From an uncultured Oscillibacter sp. (GTDB lineage: Bacteria > Bacillota > Clostridia > Oscillospirales > Oscillospiraceae): DNA of 32,847 nt. The position numbers and the translations under genes were made by a program. Numbering within the stretch: the first letter of the stretch is position 1; every line of letters starts with the position of its first letter. Below are positions 13,547-23,500 of this stretch, piece by piece. Where the stretch lies: positions 1-32,847 of the forward strand of contig CAJUOD010000018.1 of NCBI GenBank assembly GCA_910587875.1. The letters run 5' to 3'. A model generated the notes under the pieces. It was not told the DNA's origin and did no database searches. It saw only the letters and a list, made by a program, of their open reading frames with translations.

Positions 13547-15636
13547 TCAAGCTCGCCATTATCCTGCCTGTCGCTCTGATTGCTCTGCTCTATGGCGGCG
13601 GCTACATCGGTCAGTTCATCTACAATTATCAGGTCTGGGAGGCGGCAGGTGGCGTGTTCGGTACCTCTCCCCAGTTCCCAAGCGGCAATTTTTTCGCCTG
13701 TATCGCCGCCGCCTTTCACTTTCCCTATGGCTTGTACGGCATAGGCTTCTGCGTGGGGGCGTTGGCTGTCCTGATTTTCATGGTCATGCGGATGGGATAC
13801 AGCGAGACCGGCGAGTATGACCGAGACCGCAACCTGATCTACTCCAACAAAGGCACCTACGGCACAGCGGGCTTTATGTCCAAAAAGGAGCTGAAGGGTG
13901 TCTTGGATCTGGTTCCCAATATCCGCAAACACCCCGGCATCATCCTGGGGGAGTTGGACGGCCAGGTGGTATGTGTCCCGGAGAAGACCCGGTTCAATGG
14001 GAATCTGGCTGTGTACGGGGCCAGCGGCTCCAAAAAGACGCGGGCGTTCTGTATGAATATGATTCTCCAGACGGTCGCCCGGCGGCACTCTCTTATAATC
14101 TGTGACCCAAAATCGGAACTCTATGAAAAATCCAGCCAGTATCTTCGAGACAAGGGCTATACGGTGAAGGTGTTCAATCTGGTCACCCCCTCCTGCTCGG
14201 ATTCCTGGAACTGTCTGGCGGAGATCAATGGTCAGGAACTGATGGCACAGCTTTTCTGTGATGTCATCATCAAAAATACTGGCAGTGCCAAGGGAGACCA
14301 CTTCTGGGACAACGCTGAAATGAATCTGTTGAAAGCCTTGGTTCTCTATGTGGAGCGGGGCTACCCGGAAGAGAAAAAGAACATTGGTGAGGTCTACAAG
14401 CTATTGACGCAGAGCAGTGAGAAGGAGCTGAATGCCCTTTTTGATGTGCTGCCCGTCACCCACCCGGCTAAATCCCCCTACAGCATCTTCAAGCAGTCCG
14501 GCGAGAATGTCCGGGGCGGCGTCATCATCGGTCTGGGGTCCCGGCTCCAGGTATTTCAGAACAGCGATATTCGGGAAATCACCGGCCATACGGAGATTGA
14601 CATGGAGCTGCCGGGTAAAGAACCCTGTGCCTATTTCTGTATCACCAGCGACCAGGACAGCACCTTTGACTTTTTGTCCTCGCTGTTTTTGTCCTTTGTT
14701 TTTATCCGGCTGGTACGCTATGCCGATCAGGAATGTCCCGGCGGGGCACTGCCTGTTCCCGTCCATGTACTGGGTGAGGAATTATGTGCCTGCGGCGTTA
14801 TCCCTGACCTTTCCCGCAAAATCTCAGTCATCCGTTCCCGGAACATCTCTATGTCCTGTGTATTCCAGAACCTCGCGGGACTCCAGAACCGCTACCCACT
14901 GAACCAGTGGCAGGAGATACTGGGCAACTGCGATGTGACGCTGTTCCTTGGCTGCACCGATGCCCTGACAGCGGATTTCATCTCCCAGCGAACGGGTGAG
15001 GCAAGTATTTCCGTAACCAGCAAGGCCAAGCAGCTGGGGACCTGGCGCATTTCCAACTATACCCCGGAATACCGGGAGACCAGCGGCGTCGGCAAGCGCA
15101 GGCTGATGACGATGGATGAGGTGCTGCGCATGGATGTGGACCGCGCCCTGGTGATTATCCGGGGCAAAAATGTATTGGAGGTGGATAAGTACGACTACTC
15201 AAAGCATCCGGAAGCTAAGAAGCTGCGGCCCAGCAAGGCCTCCGCCCATGTCCCTGACTGGCGTGTAGCCCAGGAGAAGAACAAGCAGCCCAAGCCTCCC
15301 GCCAAGAAAGCCGCTCCGACAGGGAACCCGGCACAAGGGACGGTCCGGCAGGGCGAAGAGATGGTGGAGCCGTCTGCTCCTCCGGCAGGCAGAACGCAAA
15401 AGAAACCAGCAGTGCCCAAAACTCCAGCAAAGCGGCAGAGGCAATCACCGCAGGCAAAGAGGACAGCTTCTCATCCCAAAGAGGAAGAACAGCCCTCTGT
15501 TTCCTCTCAGCCGGCGGCGGATGAAGAACAGCCGGTGCCGGCTTCTACAGAAACAACAGGAACAACTCGGGTCGTGACTGCGACCAGAGATTCCATATTC
15601 GTTAGACCGAAATCAAAATGTGAAGAGGAGGAATAA
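13528..15636 (+). CDS. virD4: VirD4/TraG-type coupling protein
   Basis: This is a coupling protein of about 700 aa. From the ATG at 13543 the order is: two membrane segments (about 4-26 and 58-82), P-loop GASGSKKT (159-166), motif LGEE (410-413) in the Walker B position, VIRSRNISMSCVFQNL and FLGCTDALTADFI, then a basic Pro/Lys-rich tail (about 560-690) that is probably disordered. VirD4 proteins pump the relaxase-DNA complex into the channel. The P-loop has Lys where the last Gly of GxxxxGK[ST] is expected, and Walker B has Glu for the usual Asp; the effect is uncertain. The start is unclear: the ribosome binding site AAAGGAG (13512-13518) points to ATC at 13528, which adds SRKE-like residues; the ATG at 13543 is 24 bases away from it. 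Confidence 0.88.
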   Translation: MSRKEMIKLAIILPVALIALLYGGGYIGQFIYNYQVWEAAGGVFGTSPQFPSGNFFACIAAAFHFPYGLYGIGFCVGALAVLIFMVMRMGYSETGEYDRDRNLIYSNKGTYGTAGFMSKKELKGVLDLVPNIRKHPGIILGELDGQVVCVPEKTRFNGNLAVYGASGSKKTRAFCMNMILQTVARRHSLIICDPKSELYEKSSQYLRDKGYTVKVFNLVTPSCSDSWNCLAEINGQELMAQLFCDVIIKNTGSAKGDHFWDNAEMNLLKALVLYVERGYPEEKKNIGEVYKLLTQSSEKELNALFDVLPVTHPAKSPYSIFKQSGENVRGGVIIGLGSRLQVFQNSDIREITGHTEIDMELPGKEPCAYFCITSDQDSTFDFLSSLFLSFVFIRLVRYADQECPGGALPVPVHVLGEELCACGVIPDLSRKISVIRSRNISMSCVFQNLAGLQNRYPLNQWQEILGNCDVTLFLGCTDALTADFISQRTGEASISVTSKAKQLGTWRISNYTPEYRETSGVGKRRLMTMDEVLRMDVDRALVIIRGKNVLEVDKYDYSKHPEAKKLRPSKASAHVPDWRVAQEKNKQPKPPAKKAAPTGNPAQGTVRQGEEMVEPSAPPAGRTQKKPAVPKTPAKRQRQSPQAKRTASHPKEEEQPSVSSQPAADEEQPVPASTETTGTTRVVTATRDSIFVRPKSKCEEEE

Positions 15637-15643
15637 TTTCACA

Positions 15644-17182
15644 ATGCCAAGGAAAAAAACTGTACCCATTCCTGAAGAGCAGGAACTGACTGAGCAGACT
15701 GGCCTTCCCGCTGATACCGGCGGAATGGAGGCCGAAGCCGCCCCGGAAACCGGGATGACTGATTTTTCCCCCAGCGATGATCCTTTCTCCGGCGGCGATG
15801 CCGGCGTTTGGGAGGAAGGCGGCGGCGATGTTCCGCACGATGACGCCGATGGTGGTATCGCCCCTGCTGACCCGGAGGCCGATGTAACCGAAAACGGGGC
15901 TGAGGAACCCGACGCTGGTTCCATGGGCGATGAAACCGACGGCGAAGCCCAGGACGGGGAATTTCCCGCAGAGGATGTGTCTTCTGATGGTGGGAGCGTC
16001 CCCCAGGATGATGTACCTTTCGACGGTGAACCGGAAGAGTCTGACCCTGAGTACGACTCTTTACTCCAGGAATGGGGTGAAGCGAGTGTCTCCCCGGACG
16101 GTGAGGCAGGAGTCGGCGATGACCCGCTGACGCTGGCACCGCCGCCCGGTGAGGAGCCGGATGTTCCTGCCCCAGAGGACACTTTTGCGGAGGATACGCC
16201 GCCCAGGGAGGCACGCCCCCGGAGACGCCGCGAGGCCGCCGCATCTCTCTCTGCCTCTCGCCGCACGGCTGACCGTGAGCGGGTGCTGACCATCGAGGCC
16301 CGGGATGAGGTGCAAACCGAGGCGGAGCGGGAGGCCATCATCTGGCATGAAATCCAGAACGCCGACTGGACGCGCCGCATCCTCACTGGTACGCTGGATG
16401 GAGTGGAGCAGACGGAATCCGGCCTGACCCTGGCGGTGGTCAACTACAAGGGCTTCCGGGTGGCGATTCCCCTTAAAGAGATGCTGCTCTACCCTGGCAA
16501 ACTGCCCACCGGCCCGGAGTACATGGAGACCATGGCCCGTCTGCGCCGCATCCTCATGGTCCGGCTGGGTTCTGAGATTGACTTCGTGGTGAAGGGCCAC
16601 GACAACAAGAGCCGCAGTGCTGTGGGCAGCCGCAAGGACGCCATGTACCGCAAACGGCAGAGTTTCTATCTGGACAGGGATGAGATGGGCGAGCCCATGA
16701 TCTACGAGGGCCGGGTGGTGCAGGCCCGGGTGGTGGCGGTCTCCGAGAAGATCATCCGTGTGGAGGTCTTTGGCGTGGAGTGCGCTATCGTGGCCCGCGG
16801 GCTGTCCCGCTCTTGGATGGGCGACGCCACCGAGAAGTACAGCGTAGGCGACCGTATTCTGGTACGTGTCCTCAAGATCAGCGGCAGCACCGTGGAGAAT
16901 CTGGCGATTACGGCGGATGTGCGCAGTGTGTCCAACGGCACCGACCATGATAATCTGAAAAAGTGCGTGGTCCAGGGCCGCTACGCTGGGCGGGTTACCG
17001 ACATCCGGGGCGGCGTGGTGTTTATCCGGCTGAACAATGGGGTCAACGCCATCGCCCACTCCTGCTATGACCGCCGCACCCCCGGCAAGCGGGACGATGT
17101 GAGTTTTTCCGTCACCCGGCTGGACCCGGAGCAGGGCGTGGCGGTCGGCATCATCACAAGGATCATCAAACAAAATTTGTAA
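15644..17182 (+). CDS. Acidic protein with S1-like RNA-binding domains
   Basis: This is a 512-aa protein in two parts. Residues 1-190 are very acidic and low in complexity (Asp, Glu, Gly, Pro), probably disordered. Residues about 240-510 carry S1-like OB-fold segments at about 242-340, 353-425 (YEGRVVQARVVAVSEKIIRV, VGDRILVRVLKI) and 441-512 (GRYAGRVTDIRGGVVFIRL). S1 domains usually bind RNA or single-stranded DNA. The gene follows VirD4 in the transfer operon. The ATG at 15644 is preferred because GGAGG lies upstream (spacing 12, rather long); a GTG at 15620 has no ribosome binding site and overlaps virD4. Role inferred: nucleic-acid chaperone or regulator of the transfer machinery. I recall related ICE proteins being annotated as ribosomal-S1-like. 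Confidence 0.75.
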   Translation: MPRKKTVPIPEEQELTEQTGLPADTGGMEAEAAPETGMTDFSPSDDPFSGGDAGVWEEGGGDVPHDDADGGIAPADPEADVTENGAEEPDAGSMGDETDGEAQDGEFPAEDVSSDGGSVPQDDVPFDGEPEESDPEYDSLLQEWGEASVSPDGEAGVGDDPLTLAPPPGEEPDVPAPEDTFAEDTPPREARPRRRREAAASLSASRRTADRERVLTIEARDEVQTEAEREAIIWHEIQNADWTRRILTGTLDGVEQTESGLTLAVVNYKGFRVAIPLKEMLLYPGKLPTGPEYMETMARLRRILMVRLGSEIDFVVKGHDNKSRSAVGSRKDAMYRKRQSFYLDRDEMGEPMIYEGRVVQARVVAVSEKIIRVEVFGVECAIVARGLSRSWMGDATEKYSVGDRILVRVLKISGSTVENLAITADVRSVSNGTDHDNLKKCVVQGRYAGRVTDIRGGVVFIRLNNGVNAIAHSCYDRRTPGKRDDVSFSVTRLDPEQGVAVGIITRIIKQNL

Positions 17183-17194
17183 AGGAGAGGGCCT

Positions 17195-18352
17195 ATGAAG
17201 CATTTGAAGCGTCTGGCGCTGTCTTTGCTGCTGGTACTGTCCATAACAGTCACCGCCATGGCCGCTGAGGTTCCGGTAAGTCTGGTAGTGGAAAACCTGA
17301 ACGGCCAGCAGCGCATCGTCAAGACCTATGAGCTTCCCCCCGGGACAGACCCGGAGACACTGAAGGAGCCGTCGTTTGAGTACGACGGCTTCACTTATAC
17401 CTGGGCCTACACCACCAAGGAGGAGCACACCTTCCTGGAGACCAAAGCGGTAACCGAGAAGGTCACAGTGGAGACGGTCAAAAAGGACCTGAACGTGGTC
17501 CTGGAGCAGCTGGCCCCCAGCATCCCCTATGACGATGGGGAGTTTAGCGGCGAGCTGACTTTGGATCACACCACCATCACCACCGAGGCGGCGGGCTATA
17601 CCACCAAGAGCGGGAAGGTTACCGCCACCAAAACCATTGGGCCGCTGGACCGCAACGATATGTCCTACGTTCCGGCTACCACAGTCAAGGACGGCAGAAC
17701 GCTCAATCTGGTCAATGTGGAGTGGCAGGTCATCGGGACGGACCTGGTTGGGGACGCTCTGGCCCCTGCCTCCTATCAGGCGGTAGCGACCTATTCCGCG
17801 TCCACCAGCAGTCAGGTAGCCACAGGCTATGTCTCCACCGCAGAGTATAAAGGAACGGTGACCGCCTCTGGCGTGAGCAGCATCACTTATACAGTGGTCT
17901 ACACCGGAGCGGAGATCGTGCCCGAGACACCGCAGCCTACCGAACAGCCGGACAAAAAACCGGGCAGTCTGTTCGGCGGGAATGTGGCCGCTATCGGCGG
18001 TACGATCCTGCTGGTGCTGCTGCTTGCGGCGCTGGCTGGAGCGGGCGGCTATCTGTTCCTGCACAGGAAGAATGTCTATGTCTACATTCCGGGCGACAGG
18101 CCCCGGGATTACAAGCTGATCGCCAAGTTCCGGGCGGAACCTCAGCGGCCGGAGATAGACATTACCGGTCTGGACCCCTACCCGGAAAGCATCATCGCGG
18201 TGGAGATCAAGCGTCCCCTGGCAAAAAAGCTGCTGGGCCAGACCTTCACCGTCCATCATCGCGGAGCGGATTATGCCTACACCGTTCTTCAGGACCGTCC
18301 TGGGGACTGGCATGAGTTCGACCCTACCGAGGAAAAGGAGGAATCTATTTGA
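17195..18352 (+). CDS. Secreted, membrane-anchored surface protein
   Basis: This is a 385-aa protein. It has a signal peptide (1-23, KHLKRLALSLLLVLSITVTA, cleavage near AMA-AE), an extracellular strand-rich region (about 25-245, rich in Thr and Val), a short Pro-rich spacer (TPQPTEQPDKKPG), one membrane helix (about 264-290, IGGTILLVLLLAALAGAGGY) and a basic cytoplasmic domain (about 292-385). It has no LPxTG. The ATG at 17195 follows AAGGAGAGGG. The next gene, the sortase, starts inside its stop codon, so the two are coupled. The function is unknown; it may anchor a surface structure of the mating apparatus across the membrane. Confidence 0.7.
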   Translation: MKHLKRLALSLLLVLSITVTAMAAEVPVSLVVENLNGQQRIVKTYELPPGTDPETLKEPSFEYDGFTYTWAYTTKEEHTFLETKAVTEKVTVETVKKDLNVVLEQLAPSIPYDDGEFSGELTLDHTTITTEAAGYTTKSGKVTATKTIGPLDRNDMSYVPATTVKDGRTLNLVNVEWQVIGTDLVGDALAPASYQAVATYSASTSSQVATGYVSTAEYKGTVTASGVSSITYTVVYTGAEIVPETPQPTEQPDKKPGSLFGGNVAAIGGTILLVLLLAALAGAGGYLFLHRKNVYVYIPGDRPRDYKLIAKFRAEPQRPEIDITGLDPYPESIIAVEIKRPLAKKLLGQTFTVHHRGADYAYTVLQDRPGDWHEFDPTEEKEESI

Positions 18353-19188
18353 AGCACATCAAAATGTTTGCCGGGCTGATGCTGTCCGCTGTGGCGGCGC
18401 TGTGCATGAGCGTCCCGGCCTTTGCGTCGGACTACTCGTTCACCACAGACGCCCCCCAGGACTACTACAAGAGCACCAGCTATGAGGACGTCTACGGCTC
18501 CCAGTACAACTACGGGGGCCGGAATGTGGTGGACTACCAGGTGCCGGAGCTGGAGTACGGCGTTCAGAGCACCACCATGACCGGCGTGATGGAGCGCACC
18601 ATGCTCCCCGGCCTCCAGCAGACGGTGGCGACTGGAGGCGGCGGCTACGGCGTGGCCGGGGGCGGCCCCATCACCGTACTCACCGAGGCCACCGGAACGG
18701 GCGGCTCCGGTTCCACTTCGACCACCACCCCCACGACGCCCACCCTGCCCACCACTCCCAGCTATCAGCAGCCGGCCTACACCAGCGTGGAGGGCATGGC
18801 CTACAAGGACGGCAGCATCGGCACTGTCAAAATTCCCTCGCTGAAAATCAACATGAAGGTCTGGGAGGGCGAGACCGACGCCAGCATGAAAAAGGGCCTG
18901 GGCCATTACAGCTCTACCTCCGCCTGGGATGGAAATGTGGCAATGTGTGGACACAACCGGGGGAGCAAGTATGTGATCGGTTCCATCAAGGACCTGGAGC
19001 AGGGCGACACCATCACCTACACCACGATCTACGGCACCCGCACCTATCAGGTCACCACCGTGAAGGTCATCTCCAACACGGATTGGAGCTACCTCCAGTC
19101 CACCGCCGACAACCGCATTACCCTCACCACCTGTCTGGCCGACCACCCGGAGAGCCGGGTGCTGGTCCAGGCCGTAGAAAAAAAGTAA
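18349..19188 (+). CDS. Class D-like sortase
   Basis: This 279-aa protein has an N-terminal signal peptide (1-27, MKHIKMFAGLML to AFA-S), a long Gly/Ser/Thr/Pro-rich linker (about 60-145) and a C-terminal sortase domain (about 150-277). The catalytic residues are visible: His202 in CGHNRG, Cys262 in LTTCLADHPES and Arg270 in the ESRVLV segment. The TLTTC context is typical of class D sortases. Sortases join LPxTG-type proteins to the wall or to each other. The TTG at 18349 is preferred: it lies next to GGAGG and overlaps the previous stop. It is encoded just upstream of a giant LPxTG-type protein, its likely substrate. The long linker is unusual and may place the domain outside the membrane. 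Class E is an alternative. Confidence 0.87.
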   Translation: MKHIKMFAGLMLSAVAALCMSVPAFASDYSFTTDAPQDYYKSTSYEDVYGSQYNYGGRNVVDYQVPELEYGVQSTTMTGVMERTMLPGLQQTVATGGGGYGVAGGGPITVLTEATGTGGSGSTSTTTPTTPTLPTTPSYQQPAYTSVEGMAYKDGSIGTVKIPSLKINMKVWEGETDASMKKGLGHYSSTSAWDGNVAMCGHNRGSKYVIGSIKDLEQGDTITYTTIYGTRTYQVTTVKVISNTDWSYLQSTADNRITLTTCLADHPESRVLVQAVEKK

Positions 19189-19197
19189 AAAAACTTG

Positions 19198-19237
19198 TTG
19201 AAAAACCTCTGTGTATTTTCGTATAAAGTAGTATAAT
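19198..19237 (+). promoter_or_regulatory. Promoter region of the SLH gene
   Basis: TTGAAA (19198-19203) and TATAAA (19222-19227) are 18 bp apart, and a perfect TATAAT (19232-19237) follows immediately, 22 bp before the ATG at 19260. Either could act as -10; the latter lacks a good -35. The gene has its own GGAGG (19246-19250). This suggests a separate promoter for the surface module after the sortase gene. Confidence 0.55.
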
Positions 19238-19259
19238 CATATGAACGGAGGTTTTCACA

Positions 19260-20429
19260 ATGAGGAAAAAACTTTTTATGATCGGGCTGGCTGTCACACT
19301 CTGCCTGGGGCTGGTCATCCCTGCGGCGGCCGCAAGTCCGCCCTCCGACCAGGAGGCCGCAGCCGACTATGTGCGGGAGCGGGGCATCATGGTTGGGGAC
19401 CAGAACGGGAACATGAATCTGGCCTCCAGCCTGAACCGCGCCGAGCTGGCCGTCCTGCTCACCCGGTTTCGCGGCGGAGTGGAGGAGTTGCAGGCCAATA
19501 CCGCCTACTACGAGCGGGGCTGCAAATTCGTAGATGTCCCCGCCTGGGCCAAGCTTTATGTGGGCTACTGCGTCCGGAACAATCTGGTGGCCGGATATGA
19601 CAAGCTCCATTATGGGGCGGCCGACCCGGTAACTCCCGCGGCGGCCTGCACGGTGATCCTGCGGGCCAGCGGCATTATGGACGGGGAAGGCAGCGTCTGG
19701 AGCTACGGAACCGCCTGTTCCTATGCCCTTGGCCTGGGCTGGATTGACGAACCCACCGCCCATGCGGAAAGCATCACCCGGGGCGAGATGGCGGTGCTGA
19801 TCTACCGGGCGCTGACTGGTAGACATCCTGGGGATACGCCCTCTGCCAGTCAGAACACCGGGGACGGCTATCTAAGCAACGGAAAGCCTGTGACAGAAGA
19901 GAATGTGCTGGAGCTCCTGCGCCAGATCGAGAAGGAGTGGCCCCATGGCACGGTTTGGGGGACGCACAATACTCCGGGCACCCACAAAAACGAGGTGCCC
20001 AGCACCGCCGCCAACCGTATCATGGACGTCTACTGGGTGAGCGAGTATTACGGATGCAGCGGCTACGCCTCCATGGTCAGCTCTCTCATTTTTGGGGACA
20101 AGACCAACCCCGGCCGCAGAGTGGAGGACCTGTCACAGATTCGACCTGGAGACATCCTCTTCTGGGTGCGAAATAGTGACAACTCTATTTGGCACGTGTC
20201 GGTTGCACTGGAATCTCCTGATGAAATCCATGCATTTCATGAAACCGACGGCAACCACGGCGGGATCATCCGTTGGCCGAATCAGGAGAGCCAGTACAGC
20301 AAAAACAACTTAGATAGCTACCGGGGCGAAAACAGGGCCTACCGCCTTGAGGCATGGACCCGCTACCCGGAGGATGTGGCCTATACCGGAAACAGCGCGG
20401 GGGCGTGGTCCTCAGATGCCCTCAACTGA
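19260..20429 (+). CDS. SLH-domain protein with NlpC/P60-like C-terminus
   Basis: This is a 389-aa secreted protein. It has a signal peptide (1-25), three S-layer homology repeats (about 33-72, 88-140 and 148-187; NRAELAVLLTRF, FVDVPAWAKLYVGYCV and TRGEMAVLIYRAL) and a C-terminal cysteine-peptidase-like domain (about 215-370). The latter has Cys266 in YYGCSGYASMVS, followed by the IRPGDILFW strand and His312 in WHVSVALE, as in NlpC/P60-type enzymes that cut peptidoglycan peptides. SLH repeats bind secondary wall polymers, so the enzyme is tethered to the wall. The gene has its own promoter and a good ribosome binding site. In conjugative elements such enzymes open the wall for the channel; a role in adhesin display is an alternative. 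Confidence 0.82.
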   Translation: MRKKLFMIGLAVTLCLGLVIPAAAASPPSDQEAAADYVRERGIMVGDQNGNMNLASSLNRAELAVLLTRFRGGVEELQANTAYYERGCKFVDVPAWAKLYVGYCVRNNLVAGYDKLHYGAADPVTPAAACTVILRASGIMDGEGSVWSYGTACSYALGLGWIDEPTAHAESITRGEMAVLIYRALTGRHPGDTPSASQNTGDGYLSNGKPVTEENVLELLRQIEKEWPHGTVWGTHNTPGTHKNEVPSTAANRIMDVYWVSEYYGCSGYASMVSSLIFGDKTNPGRRVEDLSQIRPGDILFWVRNSDNSIWHVSVALESPDEIHAFHETDGNHGGIIRWPNQESQYSKNNLDSYRGENRAYRLEAWTRYPEDVAYTGNSAGAWSSDALN

Positions 20430-20496
20430 CAGGTCTGACCGCCCAAGGGAGGGCAAACGCGCATCAAAAACCACCGATCCCCAAACCGAATCGTCC

Positions 20497-20551
20497 TGGC
20501 CGCAGAGCTGCGGCCAAAAGTCAAAGGACTGCACGATGATGTGCAGTCCTT
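20497..20551 (+). terminator. Two hairpins in the adhesin leader
   Basis: TGGCCGCA/TGCGGCCA (20497-20504 with 20509-20516) and AAGGACTGCAC/GTGCAGTCCTT (20524-20534 with 20541-20551) are perfect stems of 8 and 11 bp with loops of 4 and 6 nt. The second is followed by CCTTTG, a weak T tract. Lying 40 bp before the giant adhesin, it may reduce read-through from the SLH gene. I see no other promoter for the adhesin, so expression may depend on read-through. Confidence 0.5.
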
Positions 20552-20589
20552 CCTTTGTGCTCACAAATTGATTAAGGAGGAAACGCTTA

Positions 20590-23500
20590 ATGTTGAAATC
20601 TCTCTCCCAGAGCATCAAAAACAAGTGGAGGCGAGCCCTTTCCGGCCTGTTGGCGGTGATCACCGTGGCTGGAATGCTCCCGGCCACCGCATTCGCCGCT
20701 GAGAGGACATCGGCTGGCTCAGCGGCCAGCACCCCCGTTTACGCCCCCACCGGTGATTTCGAGGTCAACATCGCCGGCGCCACTGGCTGGAACGGCACAC
20801 ACCAACCGCTGACCGTTTACAGCACTGAGAGCGGCAGCACGCAGACCACCACCATCCCTGCCTCGGGCGGGGCGGCCCCCCTCCCCTTCGCCCTGCTGGA
20901 GTACAGCGGCGGCGAGCGCGTCAAAGTCGGTCTGGCCGTTGATGACAGCGGCAGCGTGACCGGCTGGGAAGGCGGCAAACTTGGAAAGACCGGCTGGGTG
21001 GATAAGGAGGATATCCTTGTCAACCTGCCTGACATCCTGCCCGGCATCGCCTACAAGCGGGACGGCGGAAGGCAGTTTTCGTCCAGGCTGAGCCGGTATG
21101 AGTACGTCATTGCCGGCAACTTCGCTTTTGCTGAACAGCTGGCCCAGCTCCAGCGGGAGGCTATGTCGGACGGCGATACATTGGTCGTTCAGCAGTCCAG
21201 GCAGGATATCAGCATCCACCGGGCTAAGGGCGACGCCGGCCAGCTGTACCAGTACACGCTGGATGGCGCAGTCTATCCCAAGTATGAGGACTGGACGGAG
21301 TATGATGCCCCGGATGATACACTGGGGCTGCTCCGGTACGAGCTGTCCAACGCCATTGACCGGGCTTACAGCGTCATTCCCTATACGACGCTGACTGAGC
21401 TGTGCGCGAGCGGTATCAAGCGGGCTCCCATCAAAGCAAGCAGCTCCAATCCCACCGGCGGAACTGGCGGCCTCAATCCCGGCAGTCCCGGCGGTCAGAA
21501 GCCCACCACCAGCAATGTTGACTGGAGTACTGACCCTGAAAGAACCTTTTTGCGGTTTACCCTGATCGAGTTCCCCGAGGGCGTGGTAAAGGATATCGGC
21601 AACAACGATTACAGCACCTGGCACGTAGTCGGCACCCCCCTCAATGTCGTTTGGAGCGACGGCACCTATGAAAACTGGACTGCGGAACAGTGCCGGAGCA
21701 AAATCACATGGTTTAATTCCAGTGCCATGCAGTACAACGGCAGGGGCTCCAACGCGGCCCAGATGATGGCAGGTGGAACGGGCGGCGTTTATTCCTATGA
21801 CGCCACCAGCGGCTACAATCAGCGTTGGGTCACCACGGCAGATGAATTTCAGAGGGAATCCGGGATCACCGACCAGCAGAAGGAGCAGATGTTCCACTGC
21901 AACAGCTCCAAGTGGTCTGCCAGCTGGATTGACGGCGACTACACCTCCATGTGGGGCACCGATCCCCAGCCTGTGACCCCTGGCAACCTATATAAAGTCT
22001 ACAAGCCCAATGACGCTTTCCTGTACCTGCTGGGCCGGTTGAGTGAGAACAGCAGCGGAACCGGCTGGAGCAAGGATGACGCCATCGCCAAGTGGTCTGA
22101 GTACGTCCATGACGCCAGCGGCAACCTGCGGACCAAGTACCGGATCATCATTGAGACAGGCGGCGTGTTCGTTGACCCCGACGGTGTTCGCCGCGCCTAT
22201 ACCCTGCGGGAAATGATGGCCTATACGCTCTACAACAATGAAGCGGCCGTCAAGGGCAGCCTGATTCGGGACCAGTCCTCCACCATCCGCAACATGGCGC
22301 AGTGGATGCGGCAGTCCAAGGGCCAGTTCCTGGAGTATCCCCTGAACGGGGACGGCACTCCCACCGGCGAGGAGCTGTGCTCCACCAACGGCTATACCGA
22401 GGCGGACAGCTTTGTGGACAGCATCACGAAGGCCGCCAAGATCCGGGATACGATCTTTACCGAGCGGCGTTCCTATGGCCTGCACATCCTGTCCCCCTTC
22501 AACTTTGAGCGGCCGGAGCCCACAGGGACTTCCCTGGAAGTCACCAAGAAGTCTGGGGCATCTATTCCCGCTGGCAAGACATGGAGCTTCACTGTAACCT
22601 ATACTGCGGGAAGTCCCTCCAACTATACAGCAAGGAAAAATAACACAGATTGTACGGATCAGGTGATTAACACTGGCAATGGTCTGAGATTTTCCCTGAA
22701 AGCCGATGAAACGATCCGTATTGTCTTTGATGCGGACGCCTCCTTCCGATTTGAGGTGCATGAGGATGACTCCTCCCAGCTGACCAATATTAGCGGCACC
22801 GGCGGCACCGCCGATATGTCCGCCAAAAAGTTTATCAGCAGCGGCGGCGCGTCCAAGGTGACATTCACCAATGGCACGACCATCACGGAGAAAAAGCCCG
22901 TCTATCTGAAGCTGAAGAAAATCGCGGCAAAAGATAAGCAGCCCCTCTCCGGCGCGGAGTTCTCCGTCTATGCGGACCCCTCCTGCACCGGGACCCCTCT
23001 GGCCGTGATGACCACCGGCTCCGACGGGACGGCGAGCACATCCGTCCCCAACATCGTCGAGGATGGCGGGAGCGTCACGCTGTATGTCAAGGAGACCAGA
23101 GCTCCCGCCGGCTGTACCCCGCTGGCCGCCCCCATTCCCGTGACCTGCAAGGCCCCGGAGAACTCCACTCAGGCAGGCGCGGCCCAGGTTGGCCCCGCCA
23201 GCGGCATTGAGAACGGCGGCATCCCTGAGCCCGGAAAGGCGCTCCTGTTTAAGCGGGACGCGCTGACCAACGCTGGGGTCGGCCCCGCCACCTTTAAGTT
23301 CTCCTCCGTCACCAACGGCGTCTATGAGTTTGACACCGATGAAGCCGGCGTGCTGGAGAGCGTCCAGTGGTGGGACCCCACCGAGGCGGCTGGTAAGTAC
23401 ATCAAGCCCGGAGAATATGCCGTGACAGAGCTGATTCCGCCCCCCAATTACGAGCCTACCACCGAAGTGCAGCAGATCAAGCTGGAGCTGGACGCCAACG

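Noticed and set aside
16061..18313. Minus-strand open frame of 750 codons
   Set aside because: It runs across two well-supported genes (S1-domain and anchored surface protein) and their junction, with no family resemblance.
20430..20589. c-di-GMP riboswitch before the adhesin
   Set aside because: I looked for the conserved GEMM core and its tetraloop receptor and saw neither; only two simple hairpins are present.
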